DNA from: Pristionchus mayeri
Taxonomy: Eukaryota > Nematoda > Chromadorea > Rhabditida > Neodiplogasteridae
Assembly: GCA_036245805.1 (NCBI GenBank)
Contig: BTRK01000006.1
Coordinates: 56,475,257 to 56,539,256 of the forward strand
DNA length: 64,000 bases
Reading direction: 5' to 3'
In this document: piece by piece, positions 12,201-25,365 of the stretch
Layout of the letters: the number at the start of each line of letters is the position of its first letter
Numbering within the stretch: the stretch's first letter is position 1
Notes under the pieces: model-generated
What the model was told of the DNA's origin: nothing
The model's database searches: none
What the model saw: only the letters and a program-made list of their open reading frames with translations
Position numbers and translations under genes: made by a program

Positions 12201-14700
12201 TGATTGGGTGATCGACGAATTTTGAACTGGACGCATGACCATTTTACAAAAACTATGTATGGCAATGCTCCCAGAAAACTATGGTATAATGAAAACACCT
12301 TGTTTTAACAAATTTTCATAGGATCAGCCTTCTATCTAACTGGTCGAATGTTCTTGACTATGCGAGAAGTGATTGGGTGATCGACGAATTTTGAACTGGA
12401 CACATGACCATTTTACAAAAACTGTGTATGGCAATGCTCCCAGAAAACTATGGTATAATGAAAATACCTTGTTTTAACAATTTTTCATAGGATCAGCCTT
12501 CTATCTAACTGGTCGAATGTTCTTGACTATGCGAGAAGTGATTGGGTGATCGACGAATTTTGAACTGGACGCATGACCATTTTACAAAAACTGTGTATGG
12601 CAATGCTCCCAGAAAACTATAGTATAATGAAAATACCTTGTTTTAACAAATTTTCATGGGATCAGCCTTCTATCTAACTGGTCGAATGTTCTTGACTATG
12701 CGAGAAGTGATTGGGTGGTCGACGAATTTTGAACTGGACGCATGACCATTTTACAAAAACTGTGTATGGCAATGCTCCCAGAAAACTATGGTATAATGAA
12801 AATACCTTGTTTTAACAAATTTTCATGGGATCAGCCTTCTATCTAACTGGTCGAATGTTCTTGACTATGCGAGAAGTGATTGGGTGATCGACGAATTTTG
12901 AACTGGACGCATGACCATTTTACAAAAACTGTGTTTGGCAATGCTCCCAGACAACTATGGTATACTCAAAATACCTTGTTTTAATAAATTTTCATAGGAT
13001 CAGCCTTCTATCTAACTGGTCGAATGTTCTTGACTATGCGAGAAGTGATTGGGTGATCGACGAATTTTGAACAGGACGCATGACCATTTTACAAAACTGT
13101 GTATGGCAATGCTCCCAGAAAACTATGGTATAATGAAAATACCTTGTTTTAACAAATTTTCATAGGATCAGCCTTCTTTCTAACTGGTCGAATGTTCTTG
13201 ACTATGCGAGAAGTGATTGGGTGGTCGACGAATTTTGAACTGGACGCATGACCATTTTACAAAAACTGTGTATGGCAATGCTCCCAGAAAACTATGGTAT
13301 AATGAAAATACCTTGTTTTAACAAATTTTCATAGGATCAGCCTTCTATCTAACTGGTCGAATGTTCTTGACTATGCGAGAAGTGATTGGGTGATCGACGA
13401 ATTTTGAACTGGACACATGACCATTTTACAAAAACTGTGTATGGCAATGCTCCCAGAAAACTATGGTATAATGAAAATACCTTGTTTTAACAAATTTTCA
13501 TGGGATCAGCCTTCTATCTAACTGGTCGAATGTTCTTGACTATGCGAGAAGTGATTGGGTGATCGACGAATTTTGAACTGGACGCATGACCATTTTACAA
13601 AAACTGTGTTTGGCAATGCTCCCAGACAACTATGGTATACTCAAAATACCTTGTTTTAATAAATTTTCATAGGATCAGCCTTCTATCTAACTGGTCGAAT
13701 GTTCTTGACTATGCGAGAAGTGATTGGGTGATCGACGAATTTTGAACAGGACGCATGACCATTTTACAAAACTGTGTATGGCAATGCTCCCAGAAAACTA
13801 TGGTATAATGAAAATACCTTGTTTTAACAAATTTTCATAGGATCAGCCTTCTTTCTAACTGGTCGAATGTTCTTGACTATGCGAGAAGTGATTGGGTGGT
13901 CGACGAATTTTGAACTGGACGCATGACCATTTTACAAAAACTGTGTATGGCAATGCTCCCAGAAAACTATGGTATAATGAAAATACCTTGTTTTAACAAA
14001 TTTTCATAGGATCAGCCTTCTATCTAACTGGTCGAATGTTCTTGACTATGCGAGAAGTGATTGGGTGATCGACGAATTTTGAACTGGACACATGACCATT
14101 TTACAAAAACTGTGTATGGCAATGCTCCCAGAAAACTATGGTATAATGAAAATACCTTGTTTTAACAAATTTTCATAGGATCAGCCTTCTATCTAACTGG
14201 TCGAATGTTCTTGACTATGCGAGAAGTGATTGGGTGATCGACGAATTTTGAACTGGACGCATGACCATTTTACAAAAACTGTGTATGGCAATGCTCCCAG
14301 AAAACTATGGTATAATGAAAACACCTTGTTTTAACAAATTTTCATAGGATCAGCCTTCTATCTAACTGGTCGAATGTTCTTGACTATGCGAGAAGTGATT
14401 GGGTGATCGACGAATTTTGAACTGGACACATGACCATTTTACAAAAACTGTGTATGGCAATGCTCCCAGAAAACTATGGTATAATGAAAATACCTTGTTT
14501 TAACAATTTTTCATAGGATCAGCCTTCTATCTAACTGGTCGAATGTTCTTGACTATGCGAGAAGTGATTGGGTGATCGACGAATTTTGAACTGGACGCAT
14601 GACCATTTTACAAAAACTGTGTATGGCAATGCTCCCAGAAAACTATAGTATAATGAAAATACCTTGTTTTAACAAATTTTCATGGGATCAGCCTTCTATC
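9250..14700. repeat. Family A block marked by AAAACACC
   Basis: A block of several monomers containing the rare AAAACACCTT and, about one unit later, AACAATTTTTCAT recurs across this stretch. AAAACACC is at 9,251, 10,264, 12,292 and 14,318, giving offsets of 1,013 (6-mer less a 1-bp loss near 9,940), 2,028 (exactly 12 monomers) and 2,026. An earlier copy is at 3,681. The block is followed by CTATAGT and CATGGG/TGGTCGACG monomers in most copies. It describes long-range copying rather than a regular HOR. Confidence 0.75.
11096..12109. repeat. Family A dimeric HOR, 338 bp
   Basis: Three consecutive 338-bp dimers. CTATAGTATAATG occurs at 11,096, 11,434 and 11,772, always in the monomer with GACACATG and TGATCGACG, followed by a monomer with CATGGG, TGGTCGACG and GACGCATG. 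The alternation ends at about 12,110, where CTATGGT replaces CTATAGT. The same alternation is also seen at 9,407 and 9,745. Confidence 0.85.
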
Positions 14701-17340
14701 TAACTGGTCGAATGTTCTTGACTATGCGAGAAGTGATTGGGTGGTCGACGAATTTTGAACTGGACGCATGACCATTTTACAAAAACTGTGTATGGCAATG
14801 CTCCCAGAAAACTATGGTATAATGAAAATACCTTGTTTTAACAAATTTTCATAGGATCAGCCTTCTATCTAACTGGTCGAATGTTCTTGACTATGCGAGA
14901 AGTGATTGGGTGATCGACGAATTTTGAACTGGACGCATGACCATTTTACAAAAACTGTGTATGGCAATGCTCCCAGAAAACTATGGTATAATGAAAATAC
15001 CTTGTTTTAACAAATTTTCATGGGATCAGCCTTCTATCTAACTGGTCGAATGTTCTTGACTATGCGAGAAGTGATTGGGTGATCGACGAATTTTGAACTG
15101 GACGCATGACCATTTTACAAAAACTGTGTATGGCAATGCTCCCAGACAACTATGGTATACTCAAAATACCTTGTTTTAATAAATTTTCATAGGATCAGCC
15201 TTCTATCTAACTGGTCGAATGTTCTTGACTATGCGAGAAGTGATTGGGTGATCGACGAATTTTGAACAGGACGCATGACCATTTTACAAAACTGTGTATG
15301 GCAATGCTCCCAGAAAACTATGGTATAATGAAAATACCTTGTTTTAACAAATTTTCATAGGATCAGCCTTCTTTCTAACTGGTCGAATGTTCTTGACTAT
15401 GCGAGAAGTGATTGGGTGGTCGACGAATTTTGAACTGGACGCATGACCATTTTACAAAAACTGTGTATGGCAATGCTCCCAGAAAACTATGGTATAATGA
15501 AAATACCTTGTTTTAACAAATTTTCATGGGATCAGCCTTCTATCTAATTGGTCGAATGTTCTTGACTATGCGAGAAGTGATTGGGTGATCGACGAATTTT
15601 GAACTGGACGCATGACCATTTTACAAAAACTGTGTATGGCAATGCTCCCAGACAACTATGGTATACTCAAAATACCTTGTTTTAATAAATTTTCATAGGA
15701 TCAGCCTTCTATCTAACTGGTCGAATGTTCTTGACTATGCGAGAAGTGATTGGGTGATCGACGAATTTTGAACAGGACGCATGACCATTTTACAAAACTG
15801 TGTATGGCAATGCTCCCAGAAAACTATGGTATAATGAAAATACCTTGTTTTAACAAATTTTCATAGGATCAGCCTTCTTTCTAACTGGTCGAATGTTCTT
15901 GACTATGCGAGAAGTGATTGGGTGGTCGACGAATTTTGAACTGGACGCATGACCATTTTACAAAAACTGTGTATGGCAATGCTCCCAGAAAACTATGGTA
16001 TAATGAAAATACCTTGTTTTAACAAATTTTCATAGGATCAGCCTTCTATCTAACTGGTCGAATGTTCTTGACTATGCGAGAAGTGATTGGGTGATCGACG
16101 AATTTTGAACTGGACGCATGACCATTTTACAAAAACTGTGTATGGCAATGCTCCCAGAAAACTATGGTATAATGAAAATACCTTGTTTTAACAAATTTTC
16201 ATGGGATCAGCCTTCTATCTAACTGGTCGAATGTTCTTGACTATGCGAGAAGTGATTGGGTGATCGACGAATTTTGAACTGGACGCATGACCATTTTACA
16301 AAAACTGTGTATGGCAATGCTCCCAGACAACTATGGTATACTCAAAATACCTTGTTTTAATAAATTTTCATAGGATCAGCCTTCTATCTAACTGGTCGAA
16401 TGTTCTTGACTATGCGAGAAGTGATTGGGTGATCGACGAATTTTGAACAGGACGCATGACCATTTTACAAAACTGTGTATGGCAATGCTCCCAGAAACTA
16501 TGGTATAATGAAAATACCTTGTTTTAACAAATTTTCATAGGATCAGCCTTCTTTCTAACTGGTCGAATGTTCTTGACTATGCGAGAAGTGATTGGGTGGT
16601 CGACGAATTTTGAACTGGACGCATGACCATTTTACAAAAACTGTGTATGGCAATGCTCCCAGAAAACTATGGTATAATGAAAATACCTTGTTTTAACAAA
16701 TTTTCATAGGATCAGCCTTCTATCTAACTGGTCGAATGTTCTTGACTATGCGAGAAGTGATTGGGTGATCGACGAATTTTGAACTGGACGCATGACCATT
16801 TTACAAAAACTGTGTATGGCAATGCTCCCAGAAAACTAAGGTATAATGAAAATACCTTGTTTTAACAAATTTTCTTGGGATCAGCCTTCTATCTAACTGG
16901 TCGAATGTTCTTGACTATGCGAGAAGTGATTGGGTGATCGACGAATTTTGAACTGGACGCATGACCATTTTACAAAAACTGTGTATGGCAATGCTCCCAG
17001 AAAACTATGGTATAATGAAAATACCTTGTTTTAACAAATTTTCATAGGATCAGCCTTCTATCTAACTGGTCGAATGTTCTTGACTATGCGAGAAGTGATT
17101 GGGTGATCGACGAATTTTGAACTGGACGCATGACCATTTTACAAAAACTGTGTATGGCAATGCTCCCAGAAAACTATGGTATAATGAAAATACCTTGTTT
17201 TAACAAATTTTCTTGGGATCAGCCTTCTATCTAACTGGTCGAATGTTCTTGACTATGCGAGAAGTGATTGGGTGATCGACGAATTTTGAACTGGACGCAT
17301 GACCATTTTACAAAAACTGTGTATGGCAATGCTCCCAGAC
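12900..17340. repeat. Family A region of 3-, 4-, 6- and 9-mer units carrying X1-X2
   Basis: X1 markers lie at 12,949, 13,624, 15,144, 15,650, 16,325 and 17,337, giving steps of 675, 1,520, 506, 675 and 1,012. These are 4, 9, 3, 4 and 6 monomers after allowing one base for each X2 deletion. Most X1 units from 12,949 to 16,325 also have TTTTAATAAATTTT in place of TTTTAACAAATTTT, and the unit after X2 has CTTCTTTCTAAC. The first two also share GTGTTTGGC. Confidence 0.8.
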
Positions 17341-20300
17341 AACTATGGTATACTCAAAATACCTTGTTTTAACAAATTTTCATAGGATCAGCCTTCTATC
17401 TAACTGGTCGAATGTTCTTGACTATGCGAGAAGTGATTGGGTGATCGACGAATTTTGAACAGGACGCATGACCATTTTACAAAACTGTGTATGGTAATGC
17501 TCCCAGACAACTATGGTATACTCAAAATACCTTGTTTTGACAAATTTTCATAGGATCAGCCTTCTATCTAACTGGTCAAATGTTCTTGACTATGCGAGAA
17601 GTGATTGGGTGATCGACGAATTTTGAACTGGACGCATGACCATTTTACAAAAACTGTGTATGGCAATGCTCCCAGAAAACTATGGTATAATGAAAATACC
17701 TTGTTCTAACAAATTTTCATGGGATCAGCCTTCTATCTAACTGGTCGAATGTTCTTGACTATCGAGAAGTGATTGGGTGATCGACGAATTTTGAACTGGA
17801 CGCATGACCATTTTACAAAAACTGTGTATGGCAATGCTCCCAGAAAACTATGGTATAATGAAAATACCTTGTTTTAACAAATTTTCATAGGATCAGCCTT
17901 CTATCTAACTGGTCGAATGTTCTTGACTATGTGAGAAGTGATTGGGTGATCGACGAATTTTGAACTGGACGCATGACCATTTTACAAAAACTGTGTATGG
18001 CAATGCTCCCAGAAAACTATGGTATAATGAAAATACCTTGTTTTAACAAATTTTCATGGGATCAGCCTTATATCTAACTGGTCGAATGTTCTTGACTATG
18101 CGAGAAGTGATTGGGTGATCGACGAATTTTGAACTGGACGCATGACCATTTTACAAAACTGTGTATGGTAATGCTCCCAGAAAACTATGGTATAATGAAA
18201 ATGCCTTGTTTTAACAAATTTTCTTAGGATCAGCCATCTATCTAACTGGTCGAATGTTCTTGACTATGCGAGAAGTGATTGGGTGATCGACGAATTTTGA
18301 ACTGGACGCATGACCATTTTACAAAAACTGTGTATGGCAATGCTCCCAGACAACTATGGTATACTCAAAATACCTTGTTTTAACAAATTTTCATAGGATC
18401 AGCCTTCTATCTAACTGGTCGAATGTTCTTGACTATGCGAGAAGTGATTGGGTGATCGACGAATTTTGAACTGGACGCATGACCATTTTACAAAAACTGT
18501 GTATGGCAATGCTCCCAGACAACTATGGTATACTCAAAATACCTTGTTTTAACAAATTTTCATAGGATCAGCCTTCTATCTAACTGGTCGAATGTTCTTG
18601 ACTATGCGAGAAGTGATTGGGTGATCGACGAATTTTGAACAGGACGCATGACCATTTTACAAAACTGTGTATGGTAATGCTCCCAGACAACTATGGTATA
18701 CTCAAAATACCTTGTTTTGACAAATTTTCATAGGATCAGCCTTCTATCTAACTGGTCAAATGTTCTTGACTATGCGAGAAGTGATTGGGTGATCGACGAA
18801 TTTTGAACTGGACGCATGACCATTTTACAAAAACTGTGTATGGCAATGCTCCCAGAAAACTATGGTATAATGAAAATACCTTGTTCTAACAAATTTTCAT
18901 GGGATCAGCCTTCTATCTAACTGGTCGAATGTTCTTGACTATGCGAGAAGTGATTGGGTGATCGACGAATTTTGAACTGGACGCATGACCATTTTACAAA
19001 AACTGTGTATGGCAATGCTCCCAGAAAACTATGGTATAATGAAAATACCTTGTTTTAACAAATTTTCATAGGATCAGCCTTCTATCTAACTGGTCGAATG
19101 TTCTTGACTATGTGAGAAGTGATTGGGTGATCGACGAATTTTGAACTGGACGCATGACCATTTTACAAAAACTGTGTATGGCAATGCTCCCAGAAAACTA
19201 TGGTATAATGAAAATACCTTGTTTTAACAAATTTTCATAGGATCAGCCTTATATCTAACTGGTCGAATGTTCTTGACTATGCGAGAAGTGATTGGGTGAT
19301 CGACGAATTTTGAACTGGACGCATGACCATTTTACAAAACTGTGTATGGTAATGCTCCCAGAAAACTATGGTATAATGAAAATGCCTTGTTTTAACAAAT
19401 TTTCTTAGGATCAGCCATCTATCTAACTGGTCGAATGTTCTTGACTATGCGAGAAGTGATTGGGTGATCGACGAATTTTGAACTGGACGCATGACCATTT
19501 TACAAAAACTGTGTATGGCAATGCTCCCAGACAACTATGGTATACTCAAAATACCTTGTTTTAACAAATTTTCATAGGATCAGCCTTCTATCTAACTGGT
19601 CGAATGTTCTTGACTATGCGAGAAGTGATTGGGTGATCGACGAATTTTGAACAGGACGCATGACCATTTTACAAAACTGTGTATGGTAATGCTCCCAGAC
19701 AACTATGGTATACTCAAAATACCTTGTTTTGACAAATTTTCATAGGATCAGCCTTCTATCTAACTGGTCAAATGTTCTTGACTATGCGAGAAGTGATTGG
19801 GTGATCGACGAATTTTGAACTGGACGCATGACCATTTTACAAAAACTGTGTATGGCAATGCTCCCAGAAAACTATGGTATAATGAAAATACCTTGTTCTA
19901 ACAAATTTTCATGGGATCAGCCTTCTATCTAACTGGTCGAATGTTCTTGACTATGCGAGAAGTGATTGGGTGATCGACGAATTTTGAACTGGACGCATGA
20001 CCATTTTACAAAAACTGTGTATGGCAATGCTCCCAGAAAACTATGGTATAATGAAAATACCTTGTTCTAACAAATTTTCATGGGATCAGCCTTCTATCTA
20101 ACTGGTCGAATGTTCTTGACTATGCGAGAAGTGATTGGGTGATCGACGAATTTTGAACTGGACGCATGACCATTTTACAAAACTGTGTATGGTAATGCTC
20201 CCAGAAAACTATGGTATAATGAAAATGCCTTGTTTTAACAAATTTTCTTAGGATCAGCCATCTATCTAATTGGTCGAATGTTCTTGACTATGCGAGAAGT

Positions 20301-23300
20301 GATTGGGTGATCGACGAATTTTGAACTGGACGCATGACCATTTTACAAAAACTGTGTATGGCAATGCTCCCAGACAACTATGGTATACTCAAAATACCTT
20401 GTTTTAACAAATTTTCATAGGATCAGCCTTCTATCTAACTGGTCGAATGTTCTTGACTATGCGAGAAGTGATTGGGTGATCGACGAATTTTGAACAGGAC
20501 GCATGACCATTTTACAAAACTGTGTATGGTAATGCTCCGAGACAACTATGGTATACTCAAAATACCTTGTTTTGACAAATTTTCATAGGATCAGCCTTCT
20601 ATCTAACTGGTCAAATGTTCTTGACTATGCGAGAAGTGATTGGGTGATCGACGAATTTTGAACTGGACGCATGACCATTTTACAAAAACTGTGTATGGCA
20701 ATGCTCCCAGAAAACTATGGTATAATGAAAATACCTTGTTCTAACAAATTTTCATGGGATCAGCCTTCTATCTAACTGGTCGAATGTTCTTGACTATCGA
20801 GAAGTGATTGGGTGATCGACGAATTTTGAACTGGACGCATGACCATTTTACAAAAACTGTGTATGGCAATGCTCCCAGAAAACTATGGTATAATGAAAAT
20901 ACCTTGTTTTAACAAATTTTCATAGGATCAGCCTTCTATCTAACTGGTCGAATGTTCTTGACTATGCGAGAAGTGATTGGGTGATCGACGAATTTTGAAC
21001 TGGACGCATGACCATTTTACAAAACTGTGTATGGTAATGCTCCCAGAAAACTATGGTATAATGAAAATGCCTTGTTTTAACAAATTTTCTTAGGATCAGC
21101 CATCTATCTAACTGGTCGAATGTTCTTGACTATGCGAGAAGTGATTGGGTGATCGACGAATTTTGAACTGGACGCATGACCATTTTACAAAAACTGTGTA
21201 TGGCAATGCTCCCAGACAACTATGGTATACTCAAAATACCTTGTTTTAACAAATTTTCATAGGATCAGCCTTCTATCTAACTGGTCGAATGTTCTTGACT
21301 ATGCGAGAAGTGATTGGGTGATCGACGAATTTTGAACTGGACGCATGACCATTTTACAAAAACTGTGTATGGCAATGCTCCCAGACAACTATGGTATACT
21401 CAAAATACCTTGTTTTAACAAATTTTCATAGGATCAGCCTTCTATCTAACTGGTCGAATGTTCTTGACTATGCGAGAAGTGATTGGGTGATCGACGAATT
21501 TTGAACAGGACGCATGACCATTTTACAAAACTGTGTATGGTAATGCTCCCAGACAACTATGGTATACTCAAAATACCTTGTTTTGACAAATTTTCATAGG
21601 ATCAGCCTTCTATCTAACTGGTCAAATGTTCTTGACTATGCGAGAAGTGATTGGGTGATCGACGAATTTTGAACTGGACGCATGACCATTTTACAAAAAC
21701 TGTGTATGGCAATGCTCCCAGAAAACTATGGTATAATGAAAATACCTTGTTCTAACAAATTTTCATGGGATCAGCCTTCTATCTAACTGGTCGAATGTTC
21801 TTGACTATGCGAGAAGTGATTGGGTGATCGACGAATTTTGAACTGGACGCATGACCATTTTACAAAAACTGTGTATGGCAATGCTCCCAGAAAACTATGG
21901 TATAATGAAAATACCTTGTTTTAACAAATTTTCATAGGATCAGCCTTCTATCTAACTGGTCGAATGTTCTTGACTATGTGAGAAGTGATTGGGTGATCGA
22001 CGAATTTTGAACTGGACGCATGACCATTTTACAAAAACTGTGTATGGCAATGCTCCCAGAAAACTATGGTATAATGAAAATACCTTGTTTTAACAAATTT
22101 TCATGGGATCAGCCTTATATCTAACTGGTCGAATGTTCTTGACTATGCGAGAAGTGATTGGGTGATCGACGAATTTTGAACTGGACGCATGACCATTTTA
22201 CAAAACTGTGTATGGTAATGCTCCCAGAAAACTATGGTATAATGAAAATGCCTTGTTTTAACAAATTTTCATAGGATCAGCCTTCTATCTAACTGGTCGA
22301 ATGTTCTTGACTATGCGAGAAGTGATTGGGTGATCGACGAATTTTGAACTGGACGCATGACCATTTTACAAAACTGTGTATGGTAATGCTCCCAGAAAAC
22401 TATGGTATAATGAAAATGCCTTGTTTTAACAAATTTTCTTAGGATCAGCCATCTATCTAATTGGTCGAATGTTCTTGACTATGCGAGAAGTGATTGGGTG
22501 ATCGACGAATTTTGAACTGGACGCATGACCATTTTACAAAAACTGTGTATGGCAATGCTCCCAGACAACTATGGTATACTCAAAATACCTTGTTTTAACA
22601 AATTTTCATAGGATCAGCCTTCTATCTAACTGGTCGAATGTTCTTGACTATGCGAGAAGTGATTGGGTGATCGACGAATTTTGAACAGGACGCATGACCA
22701 TTTTACAAAACTGTGTATGGTAATGCTCCCAGACAACTATGGTATACTCAAAATACCTTGTTTTGACAAATTTTCATAGGATCAGCCTTCTATCTAACTG
22801 GTCAAATGTTCTTGACTATGCGAGAAGTGATTGGGTGATCGACGAATTTTGAACTGGACGCATGACCATTTTACAAAAACTGTGTATGGCAATGCTCCCA
22901 GAAAACTATGGTATAATGAAAATACCTTGTTCTAACAAATTTTCATGGGATCAGCCTTCTATCTAACTGGTCGAATGTTCTTGACTATGCGAGAAGTGAT
23001 TGGGTGATCGACGAATTTTGAACTGGACGCATGACCATTTTACAAAAACTGTGCATGGCAATGCTCCCAGAAAACTATGGTATAATGAAAATACCTTGTT
23101 TTAACAAATTTTCATGGGATCAGCCTTCTATCTAACTGGTCGAATGTTCTTGACTATGCGAGAAGTGATTGGGTGATCGACGAATTTTGAACTGGACGCA
23201 TGACCATTTTACAAAAACTGTGTATGGCAATGCTCCCAGACAACTATGGTATACTCAAAATACCTTGTTTTGACAAATTTTCATAGGATCAGCCTTCTAT

Positions 23301-24066
23301 CTAACTGGTCGAATGTTCTTGACTATGCGAGAAGTGATTGGGTGGTCGACGAATTTTGAACTGGACACATGACCATTTTACAAAAACTGTGTATGGCAAT
23401 GCTCCCAGAAAACTATGGTATAATGAAAATACCTTTTTTTAACAAATTTTCATAGGATAAGCCTTCTATCTAACTGGTCGAATGTTCTTGACTATGCGAG
23501 AAGTGATTGGGTGATCGACGAATTTTGAACTGGACGCATGACCATTTTACAAAAACTGTGTATGGCAATGCTCCCAGAAAACTATGGTATAATGAAAATA
23601 CCTTGTTTTAACAAATTTTCATGGGATCAGCCTTCTATCTAACTGGTCGAATGTTCTTGACTATGCGAGAAGTGATTGGGTGATCGACGAATTTTGAACT
23701 GGACGCATGACCATTTTACAAAACTGTGTATGGTAATGCTCCCAGAAAACTATGGTATAATGAAAATACCTTGTTTTAACAAATTTTCATGGGATCAGCC
23801 TTCTATCTAACTGGTCAAATGTTCTTGACTATGCGAGAAGTGATTGGGTGATCGACGAATTTTGAACAGGACGCATGACCATTTTACAAAAACTGTGTAT
23901 GGCAATGCTCCCAGAAAACTATGGTATAATGAAAATACCTTGTTTTAACAAATTTTCATAGGATCAGCCTTCTATCTAACTGGTCGAATGTTCTTGACTA
24001 TGCGAGAAGTGATTGGGTGATCGACGAATTTTGAACAGGACGCATGACCATTTTACAAAACTGTGT
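17337..24066. repeat. Family A variable-length HOR family (5 to 8 monomers)
   Basis: A core of X1, X2 with ATGGTAATGCTCC, then a unit with TTTTGACAAATT and ACTGGTCAAATG, then a unit with TTGTTCTAACAAA recurs seven times. ATGGTAATG followed by GACAAC starts at 17,491, 18,671, 19,683, 20,526, 21,537, 22,717 and 24,067. Steps are 1,180, 1,012, 843, 1,011, 1,180 and 1,350, matching 7, 6, 5, 6, 7 and 8 monomers less 2-3 single-base losses. The core is constant; length changes in the units after it (TATGTGAG, CTTATATC, AATGCC, CCATCTATC variants). Confidence 0.85.
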
Positions 24067-25365
24067 ATGGTAATGCTCCCAGACAACTATGGTATACTCA
24101 AAATACCTTGTTTTGACAAATTTTCATAGGATCAGCCTTCTATCTAACTGGTCAAATGTTCTTGACTATGCGAGAAGTGATTGGGTGATCGACGAATTTT
24201 GAACTGGACGCATGACCATTTTACAAAAACTGTGTATGGCAATGCTCCCAGAAAACTATGGTATAATGAAAATACCTTGTTCTAACAAATTTTCATGGGA
24301 TCAGCCTTCTATCTAACTGGTCGAATGTTCTTGACTATGCGAGAAGTGATTGGGTGATCGACGAATTTTGAACTGGACGCATGACCATTTTACAAAAACT
24401 GTGCATGGCAATGCTCCCAGAAAACTATGGTATAATGAAAATACCTTGTTTTAACAAATTTTCATGGGATCAGCCTTCTATCTAACTGGTCGAATGTTCT
24501 TGACTATGCGAGAAGTGATTGGGTGATCGACGAATTTTGAACTGGACGCATGACCATTTTACAAAAACTGTGTATGGCAATGCTCCCAGACAACTATGGT
24601 ATACTCAAAATACCTTGTTTTGACAAATTTTCATAGGATCAGCCTTCTATCTAACTGGTCGAATGTTCTTGACTATGCGAGAAGTGATTGGGTGGTCGAC
24701 GAATTTTGAACTGGACACATGACCATTTTACAAAAACTGTGTATGGCAATGCTCCCAGAAAACTATGGTATAATGAAAATACCTTTTTTTAACAAATTTT
24801 CATAGGATCAGCCTTCTATCTAACTGGTCGAATGTTCTTGACTATGCGAGAAGTGATTGGGTGATCGACGAATTTTGAACTGGACGCATGACCATTTTAC
24901 AAAAACTGTGTATGGCAATGCTCCCAGAAAACTATGGTATAATGAAAATACCTTGTTTTAACAAATTTTCATGGGATCAGCCTTCTATCTAACTGGTCGA
25001 ATGTTCTTGACTATGCGAGAAGTGATTGGGTGATCGACGAATTTTGAACTGGACGCATGACCATTTTACAAAACTGTGTATGGTAATGCTCCCAGAAAAC
25101 TATGGTATAATGAAAATACCTTGTTTTAACAAATTTTCATGGGATCAGCCTTCTATCTAACTGGTCAAATGTTCTTGACTATGCGAGAAGTGATTGGGTG
25201 ATCGACGAATTTTGAACAGGACGCATGACCATTTTACAAAAACTGTGTATGGCAATGCTCCCAGAAAACTATGGTATAATGAAAATACCTTGTTTTAACA
25301 AATTTTCATAGGATCAGCCTTCTATCTAACTGGTCGAATGTTCTTGACTATGCGAGAAGTGATTG
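22690..25365. repeat. Family A octameric HOR, 1,350 bp
   Basis: Two successive copies of an eight-monomer block. GTGCATGGC is at 23,053 and 24,403 (1,350 apart), as are the X2 core (22,717 and 24,067) and the unit with TACCTTTTTTTAAC. One visible difference is GGATAAGCC near 23,455 versus GGATCAGCC in the second copy. The second copy ends near 25,365, where TGGTCGACG replaces TGATCGACG. Confidence 0.85.
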
